Assembly (NCBI GenBank): GCA_020216985.1
Contig: JAIWOH010000087.1
Coordinates: forward strand, 1 to 10,000
Direction of reading: 5' to 3'
Source of the DNA: Nitrospira sp.
GTDB taxonomy: Bacteria; Nitrospirota; Nitrospiria; Nitrospirales; Nitrospiraceae
DNA: 10,000 nucleotides
This document shows positions 1 through 4,508 of the stretch, one piece after another. Within the stretch, counting starts at the first letter, position 1. Every line of letters starts with the position of its first letter. Made by a program: the position numbers and the translations under genes. The notes beneath the pieces are model-generated. The model searched no databases, was not told where the DNA came from, and saw nothing but the letters and a program-made list of their open reading frames with translations.

Positions 1-271
1 TCTTCAGCAACTGCTTCGCGGCCCCTGACGGTTGTCGGCGGCCTTGCTCCCACTGCTCAAGAGTGCGCTTCGACACGCCCAATGCCGCGGCAAACTCCGT
101 CTGCGACAACCCGCTCTTTAACCGCACTCGGACAACATACGATTTGGCATCGACGGCCGCCCGTTTGCTTCCACCGGCTTTAATCTCCCGCACACTGTCT
201 AGGACCTCTTGCCACACATTGCGTTTAGCCTCGAAGTCGGCGAGTGCCTTGCCGGTCAGTTTTTTACCCAT
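1..271 (-). CDS. XRE/HigA-type antitoxin, C-terminus off the left edge
   Basis: This looks like the antitoxin and autorepressor of a HigBA/NadS-type toxin-antitoxin operon. About 90 residues are visible from the ATG at 269-271, and the frame is still open at base 1. Residues 56-74 (SQTEFAAALGVSKRTLEQW) form an XRE/Cro helix-turn-helix, followed by the family signature EQGRRQPSGAAKQLL. The N-terminal 45 residues (GKALADFEAKRNVWQEVLDS) match the usual leader of these antitoxins. Its ATG lies 8 bp inside the 3' end of the broken toxin frame (264-588), the usual toxin-first, overlapping gene order. It probably represses its operon through the palindrome at 598-614. Unlike its partner, this frame has no visible damage. 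Family assignment is firm; the subtype name is inference. Confidence 0.85.
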   Translation of the reverse strand, partial: MGKKLTGKALADFEAKRNVWQEVLDSVREIKAGGSKRAAVDAKSYVVRVRLKSGLSQTEFAAALGVSKRTLEQWEQGRRQPSGAAKQLLK

Positions 272-588
272 TTCGAAATGCCCCCACTAGTTGCTTGAGA
301 ATGTGCACAGGGATGTTCTCGTGCCTCGTTTTTGCGTAGAGCGTCAGCATCCAGAACTCATTGGGCCGATACCGCACAAAATAGATGACCCGAAGACCTC
401 CTCGCTTACCTGTATCACGACGGGACCAACGTACCTTCCGAGCCCCTTCCGAACCCCTCCCAAACCAGGACAACTTCGCCGGCGTGCGGATGTTGCATCA
501 AGAACTGTTGCCGGTCGGAGTACTCATCGTCGTCCAAGTATGCGGGAAGCAATCACTCAAAAATGGACGATTCGATGAATGTGAACAC
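264..588 (-). pseudogene. HigB/RelE-like toxin, inactivated by nonsense and frameshift
   Basis: This is a broken RelE/ParE-superfamily toxin (mRNA interferase type) paired with the XRE antitoxin. Reading from a GTG at 586-588 gives VFTFIESSIFE, then TGA at 553-555, then LLPAYLDDDEYSDRQQFLMQ and HPHAGEVV in the same frame. From about 473 the sequence continues one frame over as GSEGARKVRWSRRDTGKRGG, LRVIYFVRY and LTLYAKTRHENIP, ending with TAA at 264-266. Family members normally read ...IFxRxLP..., so the TGA most simply replaces a CGA arginine codon. They also have only about one residue between GEVV and GSxGARK; here about 10 extra bases (around 461-474) shift the frame. The conserved core residues RKVRW, KRGG and YAK remain readable. 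A shorter product from the TTG at 471-473 is conceivable but would lack the N-terminal helices. Confidence 0.8.
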
Positions 589-594
589 GGGCGA

Positions 595-623
595 AGAATA
601 CGCCTTTGGCGTATAAAAGACAA
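595..623 (-). promoter_or_regulatory. Promoter with operator palindrome for the HigBA-like locus
   Basis: On the minus strand, a -35-like TTGTCT (618-623) and a -10-like TATTCT (595-600) are separated by exactly 17 bp, each matching consensus at 4 of 6 positions. The spacer and the start of the -10 contain a perfect palindrome, ATACGCC-AAA-GGCGTAT (598-614). It lies about 10 bp before the toxin GTG. An operator overlapping the promoter is the expected arrangement for autoregulation by an XRE antitoxin. The hexamers and palindrome are seen directly; regulatory function is inferred. Confidence 0.55.
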
Positions 624-640
624 GCCTCAGGTCGTTCTAG

Positions 641-716
641 GAGAGAAAAAGGAAACATTCTTATTTTCTCCGGATAGTGATCGTGCAATAAAAAACCAGA
701 ATGTCCCCCTTATGTT
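641..716. repeat. Imperfect direct repeat, copy A
   Basis: This copy resembles copy B at about 1576-1657. The shared blocks, in order, are a GAGAG/GAGGG-rich start, CATTCTT followed by TTTTCTC, an unlike stretch of about 20 bases, then an identical 19-mer, TAAAAAACCAGAATGTCCC (689-707 here), and TTATGT. The end CAGAATGTCCCC recurs at 992-1003. The right edge of this copy coincides with the point where the IS3-type orfA homology stops (~718). It looks like a mobile-element-associated or dispersed intergenic repeat; I cannot name a family. Confidence 0.6.
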
Positions 717-717
717 C

Positions 718-930
718 TCACGCGAGTTCCGCCGCTGACTCCACTTGTCGACCCGATCGGGGAAACGCGCCGCCATGAAGGGTCACCTCCACCTCTCTCT
801 GCCACTTGTAGAGACGATTGCGCCGGCTGCCGAGTTCACGGGCAATCTCGGCAGCCGGTCGTTGGCTGGCATTGAGCAGCCGGACTGCCTGTCGCTTAAA
901 TTCTGGAGTGAACCGTCGTCGTTAACCCAT
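718..930 (-). pseudogene. IS3-family orfA fragment (transposase HTH subunit)
   Basis: Reading from the ATG at 928-930 gives M-G-stop and then RRRFTPEFKRQAVRLLNASQ, RPAAEIARELGSRRNRLYKW, QREV and a tail ending ESAAELA before TGA at 718-720. This is the N-terminal helix-turn-helix region of IS3-group OrfA, which normally begins MGKRRRFTPEFK. The TAA at 922-924 therefore replaces the lysine codon at position 3. A strong GGAGG Shine-Dalgarno sequence remains upstream. The frame stays open from codon 4 for about 67 residues but stops where OrfA should continue with its leucine-zipper segment, at the edge of repeat copy A. No orfB/DDE domain is present, so this is a dead remnant. Confidence 0.75.
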
Positions 931-1033
931 GTCGCACCTCCTCGGGGCTATCGAGCCATCTTTTCAAGCGTCCGTCAAACCTGGGCCAGCTCAGAATGTC
1001 CCCTTGGCCTTCCCGGCATCACCAATGATCAAC
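931..1033. other. IS5'-end remnant and spacer before the RHH/RelE operon
   Basis: The stretch from the orfA start to about 995 is probably the leader and one end of the same IS relic. On the minus strand it begins TGAGCTGGCCCAGG after a GGGGACATTC block, reminiscent of IS3-type terminal repeats, but no matching opposite end survives. CAGAATGTCCCC at 992-1003 is a third copy of the short repeat found at 697-708 and 1639-1649. I see no gene here. Confidence 0.35.
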
Positions 1034-1071
1034 TTGTAACGACTTGACGTCTTGACGTTATAACGCTAAAT
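1034..1071 (+). promoter_or_regulatory. Promoter/operator region of the RHH/RelE-type operon
   Basis: The 50 bp before the antitoxin contain two tandem CTTGACGT octamers (1043-1050 and 1051-1058). They run directly into a perfect 10-bp palindrome, CGTTATAACG (1056-1065). Possible promoter elements are TTGTAA (1034-1039) with TATAAC (1059-1064; 19-bp spacer), or TTGACG (1044-1049) with CTAAAT (1066-1071; 16-bp spacer). The start codon at 1081 has no clear Shine-Dalgarno sequence, so the transcript may be nearly leaderless. A palindrome over the -10 suits repression by a ribbon-helix-helix antitoxin; that is inference. Confidence 0.45.
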
Positions 1072-1080
1072 TGCCTTCGT

Positions 1081-1311
1081 ATGAGTAGCGTCCGACGTGC
1101 CACCATCTATCTGGACCCTGCACTGCATCGAGCTCTTCGCATCAAGGCGGCGGAGACCGATCAGAGCGTCTCGGACCTCGTGAACGAGGCGGTGAAGCTA
1201 ATCCTGGCGGAAGATGCCGCAGACTTGGCTGCTTTCCGAAGCCGTGCCAAGGAGCCGAACCTTGATTTCGAGACGGTTCTGGAGGATCTCCGGCGCCGTG
1301 GCAAGCTATAG
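1081..1311 (+). CDS. Ribbon-helix-helix (CopG/RelB-like) antitoxin
   Basis: This 76-residue protein begins with an Arc/MetJ/CopG ribbon-helix-helix fold. RRATIYLD (residues 5-12) would be the DNA-contacting beta strand, followed by helix HRALRIKAAETDQSVSDLVN and a second helix, EAVKLILAED. The C-terminal half (residues 45-76), rich in acidic and arginine residues, is the usual toxin-wrapping segment. It should neutralise the downstream RelE/ParE-like toxin and repress the shared promoter. The toxin gene overlaps its 3' end by 14 bp, so the two are translationally coupled. It is the only operon in the window on the plus strand and sits between the two copies of the ~80-bp repeat. The ATG at 1081 is the only plausible start. 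Confidence 0.88.
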   Translation: MSSVRRATIYLDPALHRALRIKAAETDQSVSDLVNEAVKLILAEDAADLAAFRSRAKEPNLDFETVLEDLRRRGKL

Positions 1312-1555
1312 ACTCCAAATCAAGCCCTCAGCGGCCAAAGAAATCGAGACCCTTCCCCAAAAGGACCGGCAACGCGTTGTGGCTAGGATTCAGGGACTTG
1401 CGACCGACCCCCGGCCTCCTGGCTGCGAAAAGCTCTCTGGCCGTGAACAATGCCGTGTGCGCCAAGGCAATTACCGGATTCTCTATACTTTGCACGACGC
1501 CGACCTGCTGGTCATGGTGATCAAAATCGGGCACCGTCGGGAAGTTTATCGCTGA
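1298..1555 (+). CDS. RelE/ParE-family toxin
   Basis: This 85-residue toxin starts at GTG 1298-1300, giving VASYRLQIKPSAAKEIETLP. That is the canonical RelE/ParE N-terminus: a beta strand, then the KxxEIExLP helix. GGAGG at 1281-1285, inside the antitoxin gene, supplies a ribosome site 12 bases upstream. A longer frame exists upstream of 1298 but only shadows the antitoxin. The core CRVRQGNYRILYTL and the C-terminus VIKIGHRREVYR are family hallmarks, the basic residues being those used for RNA binding or cleavage in RelE-like members. Whether it cleaves mRNA (RelE) or poisons gyrase (ParE) cannot be decided by eye. It looks intact and would require the upstream antitoxin. Confidence 0.87.
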   Translation: MASYRLQIKPSAAKEIETLPQKDRQRVVARIQGLATDPRPPGCEKLSGREQCRVRQGNYRILYTLHDADLLVMVIKIGHRREVYR

Positions 1556-1575
1556 CACTGTTGGCGAACGAGGAG

Positions 1576-1657
1576 GGAGAATGAGAGGGCATTCTTCTTT
1601 TCTCGAGGAGAGCGACTACACTTCGTGTAGTAAAAAACCAGAATGTCCCTTTATGTC
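1576..1657. repeat. Imperfect direct repeat, copy B
   Basis: This is the second copy of the repeat at 641-716. It contains the identical 19-mer TAAAAAACCAGAATGTCCC at 1631-1649. Just before it is a perfect hairpin absent from copy A: CTACAC-TTC-GTGTAG (1616-1630). Its right edge directly abuts the surviving half of the terminal attC site of the phosphatase cassette (~1658-1683). Copies A and B are in direct orientation, 942 bp apart, and bracket the IS relic and the RHH/RelE pair. Confidence 0.6.
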
Positions 1658-1683
1658 TGCCTCGCTCCAGCAGCTGGTTAGGC
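1658..1683 (-). other. Truncated attC (R''/L'' half) after the phosphatase cassette
   Basis: On the minus strand, GCCTAAC (1677-1683) is a perfect R'' box followed by CAGCTGCTGGAGCGAGGC, which resembles an L'' arm. No complementary arm and no second core (RYYYAAC on the plus strand) occurs in the next ~120 bp, where repeat copy B begins. The site is most simply an attC that lost its recombination core, which would lock the phosphatase cassette in place. Confidence 0.5.
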
Positions 1684-2082
1684 GACACCATCAACACGGT
1701 CGGTGATGTATTTGATCGCACACCCGGTGCGGTCGCGTCCCGCACTGCAATGGACTAACACCGGTTTCGGTAGAGACTGGTATGCATTCCAGATTTGCTC
1801 TAGATGACGCGCGGTGAGCGGCGGCGATTGATAATCGTGAGCAGGAATATGAGCGACCGAGAAACCAGCCTGTTGGTAGTAGGCTACCAGACCCGATGGA
1901 AGCGACGAGTAGAGTACGAGCTGGTCCTCGGCGAGAAGGCAGATGATCGATTTGATACCGACACTGCGCACCTTCTCCAACCAACGGTCGACATCCATCC
2001 TCGCAACCATGGCGTCACGCTCGTCGGCGTAACCAGGGCGACTGCTTCGAGCTAATTGGTCCCGTATTACCCAGCTAACCAC
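1678..2082 (-). CDS. Tyrosine/dual-specificity phosphatase-like cassette protein
   Basis: This protein carries the cysteine phosphatase signature VHCSAGRDRTG, with nucleophile C112 and phosphate-binding R118. The upstream HIPAHDYQSPPL places a candidate general-acid aspartate at D83, so the catalytic set looks complete. The N-terminus VSWVIRDQLARSSRPGY matches the first strand of compact bacterial and archaeal DSP/PTP proteins. I chose GTG 2080-2082, preceded by GGGAGG four bases upstream. The frame opens at a TTG (2103) inside the attC core, which is unlikely to be the start. At 134 residues it is short: only about 20 residues follow the signature loop, and the TAA stop lies in the R'' box of the truncated attC. 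The final helices of the fold may thus be missing. The substrate is unknown. It is the last recognisable cassette of the array. Confidence 0.8.
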   Translation of the reverse strand: MVSWVIRDQLARSSRPGYADERDAMVARMDVDRWLEKVRSVGIKSIICLLAEDQLVLYSSLPSGLVAYYQQAGFSVAHIPAHDYQSPPLTARHLEQIWNAYQSLPKPVLVHCSAGRDRTGCAIKYITDRVDGVA

Positions 2083-2097
2083 TGCGCCTCCCGTGTC

Positions 2098-2164
2098 GCC
2101 CAACGTCTGAATTCACCGGCCTGCGCGGCTTTTCGCGCAGGTCCGGTGGAATGATGGGTTGGGC
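2098..2164 (-). other. attC site of the NTF2-like cassette
   Basis: This 67-bp imperfect palindrome is bounded by GCCCAAC (2098-2104) and GTTGGGC (2158-2164). Internal arms are CACCGG/CCGGTG and CCTGCGCG/CGCGCAGG around a short TTTT-containing loop. It is the cleanest attC in the array. The exchange point between G and TTGGGC on the minus strand puts the phosphatase cassette start at 2103. Confidence 0.85.
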
Positions 2165-2202
2165 CTCGATGGTTCATTGGGATGACGCCACTTGGCTACC
2201 AA

Positions 2203-2559
2203 CTAAACGGCATAGTGAGCAAAGGCACGAACGACTCTATTGTCTGGACCGAAGTGAAACACTTCGGCGGCTAGCCGGCCCCGAGCACCTTTATAGTATA
2301 GAGTAATGGAGTTGACGCCAGCAAGAACTGAGAGAAGCTCAAATTGGAGGTCTGGGATCAGCCCCAGTGCCTTTTTCCAATATGCGCCAACGGCAGCTTT
2401 TCCTCGGAGCGTACCCGACGGCTCACCGGCGACTTGAATAATTACAGGCGACGACATTTCAAAATCGTCAGCGTAGTGCGACAGAATTCGTTCGAGGTCA
2501 TGAGCATTCCACGAGGCAATCCAATCCGCCGCAAAGTGTTCGGCAAAGGCTTTCTCCAT
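2203..2559 (-). CDS. NTF2/SnoaL-like domain protein (cassette)
   Basis: This 118-residue single-domain protein has the NTF2/SnoaL cone fold. The signature DWIASWNAHDLERILSHYAD (residues 12-31) with DFEMSSPVI is typical of the family's first helices and strand. It is followed by LRGKAAVGAYWKKAL (51-65), FELLSVLAGVNSITLYYKG and the closing strands AAEVFHFG and VRAFAHY. Such proteins bind small ligands or act as isomerases or dehydratases; the substrate cannot be read from sequence. The chosen ATG (2557-2559) has GGAG nine bases upstream; another ATG lies in frame at 2572-2574, and a longer frame to 2649 would run into the preceding attC. It ends at TAG, the only array gene whose stop is outside the attC (39 bp before it). 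Confidence 0.82.
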   Translation of the reverse strand: MEKAFAEHFAADWIASWNAHDLERILSHYADDFEMSSPVIIQVAGEPSGTLRGKAAVGAYWKKALGLIPDLQFELLSVLAGVNSITLYYKGARGRLAAEVFHFGPDNRVVRAFAHYAV

Positions 2560-2598
2560 CTTCAACGGCTCCATTGGTGACTGGTTATCGGCTGAGAG

Positions 2599-2686
2599 GC
2601 CTAAAGCTGCAAACGAATCAATAACCGGACAGGGCGAAGCCCTGCGCAATCCGCAGGTCGGTTGTCAGCTTCGGCGTTCGTTAGCT
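2599..2686 (-). other. attC-like site of the HicBA cassette, degenerate cores
   Basis: This 88-bp element lies between HicA and the NTF2-like gene. Outer boxes are GCCTAAA (2599-2605) and GTTAGCT (2680-2686), each deviating from the RYYYAAC/GTTRRRY consensus. Pairing is nevertheless clear: the arm CGAATCAATAACCG faces CGGTTGTCAGCTTCG, with smaller inner hairpins GGGCGAAGCCC and CTGCGCAATCCGCAG. The critical C of the left core is an A, which may reduce recombination. Confidence 0.6.
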
Positions 2687-2887
2687 AGCATGGTCATCGG
2701 AGCCGACTTCTGGAATGCCAAGGCCGCGGCAGATTTTTCGAGCGAGCCCATTGGCGATTTCAGTATGTCGGGGCACTGCCTCGACAAGGCCGGTCGCAGG
2801 ATTGGTCCAGAGCGAGTGACCGCGGCCCTCGCGCTTCAGCACGCAACCGTGACGGCGCAGGTGCTGAAGCAGCGAACTCCGTTTCAC
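2681..2887 (-). CDS. hicA: HicA-family toxin (mRNA interferase)
   Basis: This 68-residue HicA/YcfA toxin has the double-stranded-RNA-binding-like fold. LLQHLRRHGCVLKREGRGHS contains the conserved G-x-H with catalytic H24, followed by NPATGLVEAVPRHTEIANGL and the ending ARKICRGLGIP. HicA toxins cleave mRNA and tmRNA and are blocked by HicB. The start is GTG 2885-2887, overlapping the HicB stop by four bases (GTGA), so the pair is translationally coupled. The gene order is antitoxin first. The TAA stop (2681-2683) sits in the R'' box of the cassette's attC. As a cassette-borne pair, it would stabilise the array by penalising cassette loss. No damage is seen, so I expect an active toxin. Confidence 0.92.
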   Translation of the reverse strand: MKRSSLLQHLRRHGCVLKREGRGHSLWTNPATGLVEAVPRHTEIANGLARKICRGLGIPEVGSDDHAS

Positions 2888-3111
2888 GCGGCGTGAACCT
2901 CGACCGTGATGGTCTCGCGTTCAGCCTCGGGCGGTACGCCACGGAGCCCATCGTCGCGGCGATCCTCGAGGATCAGCGCGATCGCGTCTGCCAGGCTCGT
3001 CCGCGCCTCATCCTTCGTCCGTCCCTGCCCATTCGCGCCCGGCACTTCGGGACAATAGGCGACGATCCACTCTCCGTCGTGCTCGTAAATAGCGGTGAAT
3101 TCGTGATGCAT
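2884..3111 (-). CDS. hicB: HicB-family antitoxin
   Basis: This 75-residue HicB/UPF0150 antitoxin starts at ATG 3109-3111, with GGAG nine bases upstream. The partially degraded RNase H-like fold is recognisable in FTAIYEHDGEWIVAYCPEVP, GANGQGRTKDEARTSLADAI and ALILEDRR. It lacks the C-terminal ribbon-helix-helix or HTH DNA-binding domain of longer HicB proteins, so autoregulation may be weak or use another factor. It overlaps hicA by four bases. The frame extends upstream to 3474, but that stretch crosses an attC and the neighbouring gene and is not real coding sequence. A -10/-35 pair just upstream (3142-3170) suggests the pair has its own promoter. Confidence 0.92.
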   Translation of the reverse strand: MHHEFTAIYEHDGEWIVAYCPEVPGANGQGRTKDEARTSLADAIALILEDRRDDGLRGVPPEAERETITVEVHAA

Positions 3112-3141
3112 GAGGCAAGTCTCCGGTCCAGCAACGCTCAA

Positions 3142-3170
3142 ATGATAGCACAAGCCGTGGGCGCTGGCTA
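3142..3170 (-). promoter_or_regulatory. Putative cassette-internal promoter for hicBA
   Basis: On the minus strand, TATCAT (3142-3147) matches the -10 consensus at 4 or 5 positions. It lies 17 bp downstream of TAGCCA (3165-3170; 4 of 6 for the -35), and the predicted start is about 25 bases before hicB. The -35 overlaps the attC/cassette core (3166-3172). Toxin-antitoxin cassettes usually carry their own promoter. Confidence 0.4.
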
Positions 3171-3229
3171 ACGGCATGCCGCTCAGCCGCGCCGCCGAAG
3201 GCGGTGTCGGCTGCAGCGGCGGGTTAGGC
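3166..3229 (-). other. attC site of the cyclotransferase-like cassette
   Basis: This 64-bp element runs from GGCTAAC (3166-3172) to GTTAGGC (3223-3229). It is a long imperfect palindrome: GCCGCT pairs with AGCGGC, GCC with GGC, and GCCGCC-GAA-GGCGGT forms the central hairpin. The left core reads GTTAGCC on the minus strand, one base off GTTRRRY. The R'' box contains the stop codon of the preceding gene. Confidence 0.8.
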
Positions 3230-3709
3230 CGGACCGTGATTATCTCCCGCATTGGTCTGGTTCCCCAATGCCTCAAGGTGGCGGATGTATTTCTCTGGGA
3301 GACCATCCTCTTTTGCCCCTCGGAGGATGGTCTGAAGGTACTCCTGGCTCGGAGCGAGCGAGTTGTCGATGAAAGCGCTCCCTGCAACGTAGGTGACAGC
3401 ATCCAGTTCCTCGCCGCCATCAGCTCTGACGCGTACCGTTTTTCTGACGTAGTGACCACCCGAGACTCCTTCATGCCTGTCCATAGCCTTGAGGGCGTTG
3501 GGTGAGCATAGGTAGACTACGCCCCAGGCTGTTCCACTCGGGTCCGGGACGATATTCGCCTTCCCCGTGCCATCAGTACCCCTCTTGTTGAATGCAATCC
3601 GGTACCTGTCAAGGCGAGCTCGCGACTGTGCTCTTATGGGACCGGTACGGTTCTCCTTCTGGTCGCTCACGAGGTTGCTGCCGTACGCGAAGTACCATTG
3701 ATCGCTCAT
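3224..3709 (-). CDS. Gamma-glutamylcyclotransferase-like (GGCT/AIG2) protein (cassette)
   Basis: This 161-residue protein has the gamma-glutamylcyclotransferase fold. YFAYGSNL (residues 6-13) is the family's substrate-loop signature. Later WGVVYLCSPNALKAMDRHEG contains the catalytic-type glutamate E80 in the D-x-x-E-G context, followed by YVRKTVRV and AVTYVAG. Enzymes of this fold release 5-oxoproline from gamma-glutamyl peptides or amines, but many small family members have unproven substrates. The ATG (3707-3709) has GGGAG seven bases upstream and lies about 31 bases into the cassette. The C-terminal helices (PSQEYLQTILRGAKEDGLPE, IRHLEAL) are present, so it looks full length. The TAA stop is supplied by the attC R'' box. 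Confidence 0.88.
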   Translation of the reverse strand: MSDQWYFAYGSNLVSDQKENRTGPIRAQSRARLDRYRIAFNKRGTDGTGKANIVPDPSGTAWGVVYLCSPNALKAMDRHEGVSGGHYVRKTVRVRADGGEELDAVTYVAGSAFIDNSLAPSQEYLQTILRGAKEDGLPEKYIRHLEALGNQTNAGDNHGPA

Positions 3710-3734
3710 GCGTAACTCCCGTTCCTCCTTCGCG

Positions 3735-3863
3735 GCCTAACGTTCGAGCTGAGCCGCGCACGGAGGCAGGCGTCGATTGGCCGCGATAGAAAGATTAAAG
3801 CGATAGCCCGGAGCGGCCAGGCGGTGGCTGCCGTAACGCGTCGGCTTGAGCGAGGTGTTAGGC
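3735..3863 (-). other. attC site of the GNAT cassette (long form)
   Basis: This 129-bp element is bounded by perfect boxes GCCTAAC (3735-3741) and GTTAGGC (3857-3863). Inner arms GAGCTGAGCCG and CGGCTTGAGC pair near the ends, and GGCCGC/GCGGCC forms an inner stem. It is about twice the length of the attC sites at 2098 and 3166, so the array mixes attC sizes as sedentary chromosomal arrays with diverse cassettes do. Confidence 0.8.
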
Positions 3864-4418
3864 GTCATGGCGCGCGAGCCAAGCGTGTCTCTGGATGATG
3901 AAGGTTCGAAGCCGGTATTTTGGACCCGCCACTTCGCTGAGAGCAGTGAACCCTGCACGAAGGAGCATTCTTTCGGAAGCCGCATTGGGAAGGTGGTTAA
4001 CAGCAGCTACGGACGCGACAGTCAACGTCTTGAACGCATGGCCAAGTACGGCTGACAGCGCCTCCGTCGCTAGGCCGTTACCCCAGCGAATAGGTGCCAA
4101 AGAGATCATCGGTTCGAGCAGGCCCTTGAGCAATGGTTCGTATTCGGCCGCTACGGACGTTGGGATCAGGGCAGCGGACCCAACGAAGTCTTGAGAGCCT
4201 CTTTCGGTTAGTAGCCACAAACCGTGGCCTTGCTGCACGCCATCAAGGCAGGCGTCCAGTACAACTTTGGCAAGCGCCTCGTCAACCGGCTGGTCGTCGA
4301 AGAGATAACGGCGAACGAGAGGATCGTCCCAGTGCTCCTGCAACGTCTTCAGGTCGTCGTGCCGCGCACCTGTCAGGGAAAGGCGCTGTGTTTCGAGGAC
4401 CGGGAGAGCGTTGAACAT
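3858..4418 (-). CDS. GNAT (RimJ/RimL-type) N-acetyltransferase (cassette)
   Basis: This 186-residue GNAT protein begins LPVLETQRLSLTGARHDDL, the typical N-terminus of RimJ/RimL-like acetyltransferases. Motif A is PIRWGNGLATEAL (residues 109-121), the acetyl-CoA pyrophosphate loop in R-x-G-x-G/A form. NHLPNAASERMLLRAGF (141-157) is the conserved late motif ending in the xxAGF turn. The chosen ATG (4416-4418) is only nine bases into the cassette after the GTTAGGC core, with no good Shine-Dalgarno sequence. Extending to 4475 would cross the attC. The TAA stop falls in the R'' box. The acceptor could be a protein N-terminus, small amine or drug; none of the aminoglycoside acetyltransferase subfamilies is recognisable by eye. 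Confidence 0.85.
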   Translation of the reverse strand: MFNALPVLETQRLSLTGARHDDLKTLQEHWDDPLVRRYLFDDQPVDEALAKVVLDACLDGVQQGHGLWLLTERGSQDFVGSAALIPTSVAAEYEPLLKGLLEPMISLAPIRWGNGLATEALSAVLGHAFKTLTVASVAAVNHLPNAASERMLLRAGFTALSEVAGPKYRLRTFIIQRHAWLARHDA

Positions 4419-4421
4419 GAC

Positions 4422-4508
4422 GCCTAACGTTCGCCATAACCGGCAGTGAAAAGCGGGGCGACGAAGGAGCGCCACTTTTCACTGTCCGTGTTGATGGGGT
4501 TGTTATGC
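4422..4508 (-). other. attC site of the reductase cassette
   Basis: This 87-bp element runs from GCCTAAC (4422-4428) to GTTATGC (4502-4508). Its exact 10-bp inverted repeat is CAGTGAAAAG/CTTTTCACTG (4446-4455 and 4477-4486 approximately), with inner GGGCG/CGCC pairing. The R'' box is GTTATGC rather than GTTAGGC. The same variant, GTTATGC on the minus strand, is the core at this cassette's other end (5069-5075). Confidence 0.82.

Noticed and set aside
1616..1630. Hairpin CTACAC-TTC-GTGTAG considered as a terminator
   Set aside because: On neither strand is it followed by a uridine run (the T-run precedes it on the minus strand), so it was kept only as part of repeat copy B.
1521..1745. Small minus-strand frames containing GTFWFF at 1521-1745 and near 640-720
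   Set aside because: They are translations of the non-coding 19-bp repeat, and the 1521 frame also overlaps real genes on both sides.
2884..3474. 196-codon extension of the HicB frame
   Set aside because: Only the last 75 codons match HicB. The rest crosses an attC and the antisense of the cyclotransferase-like gene.
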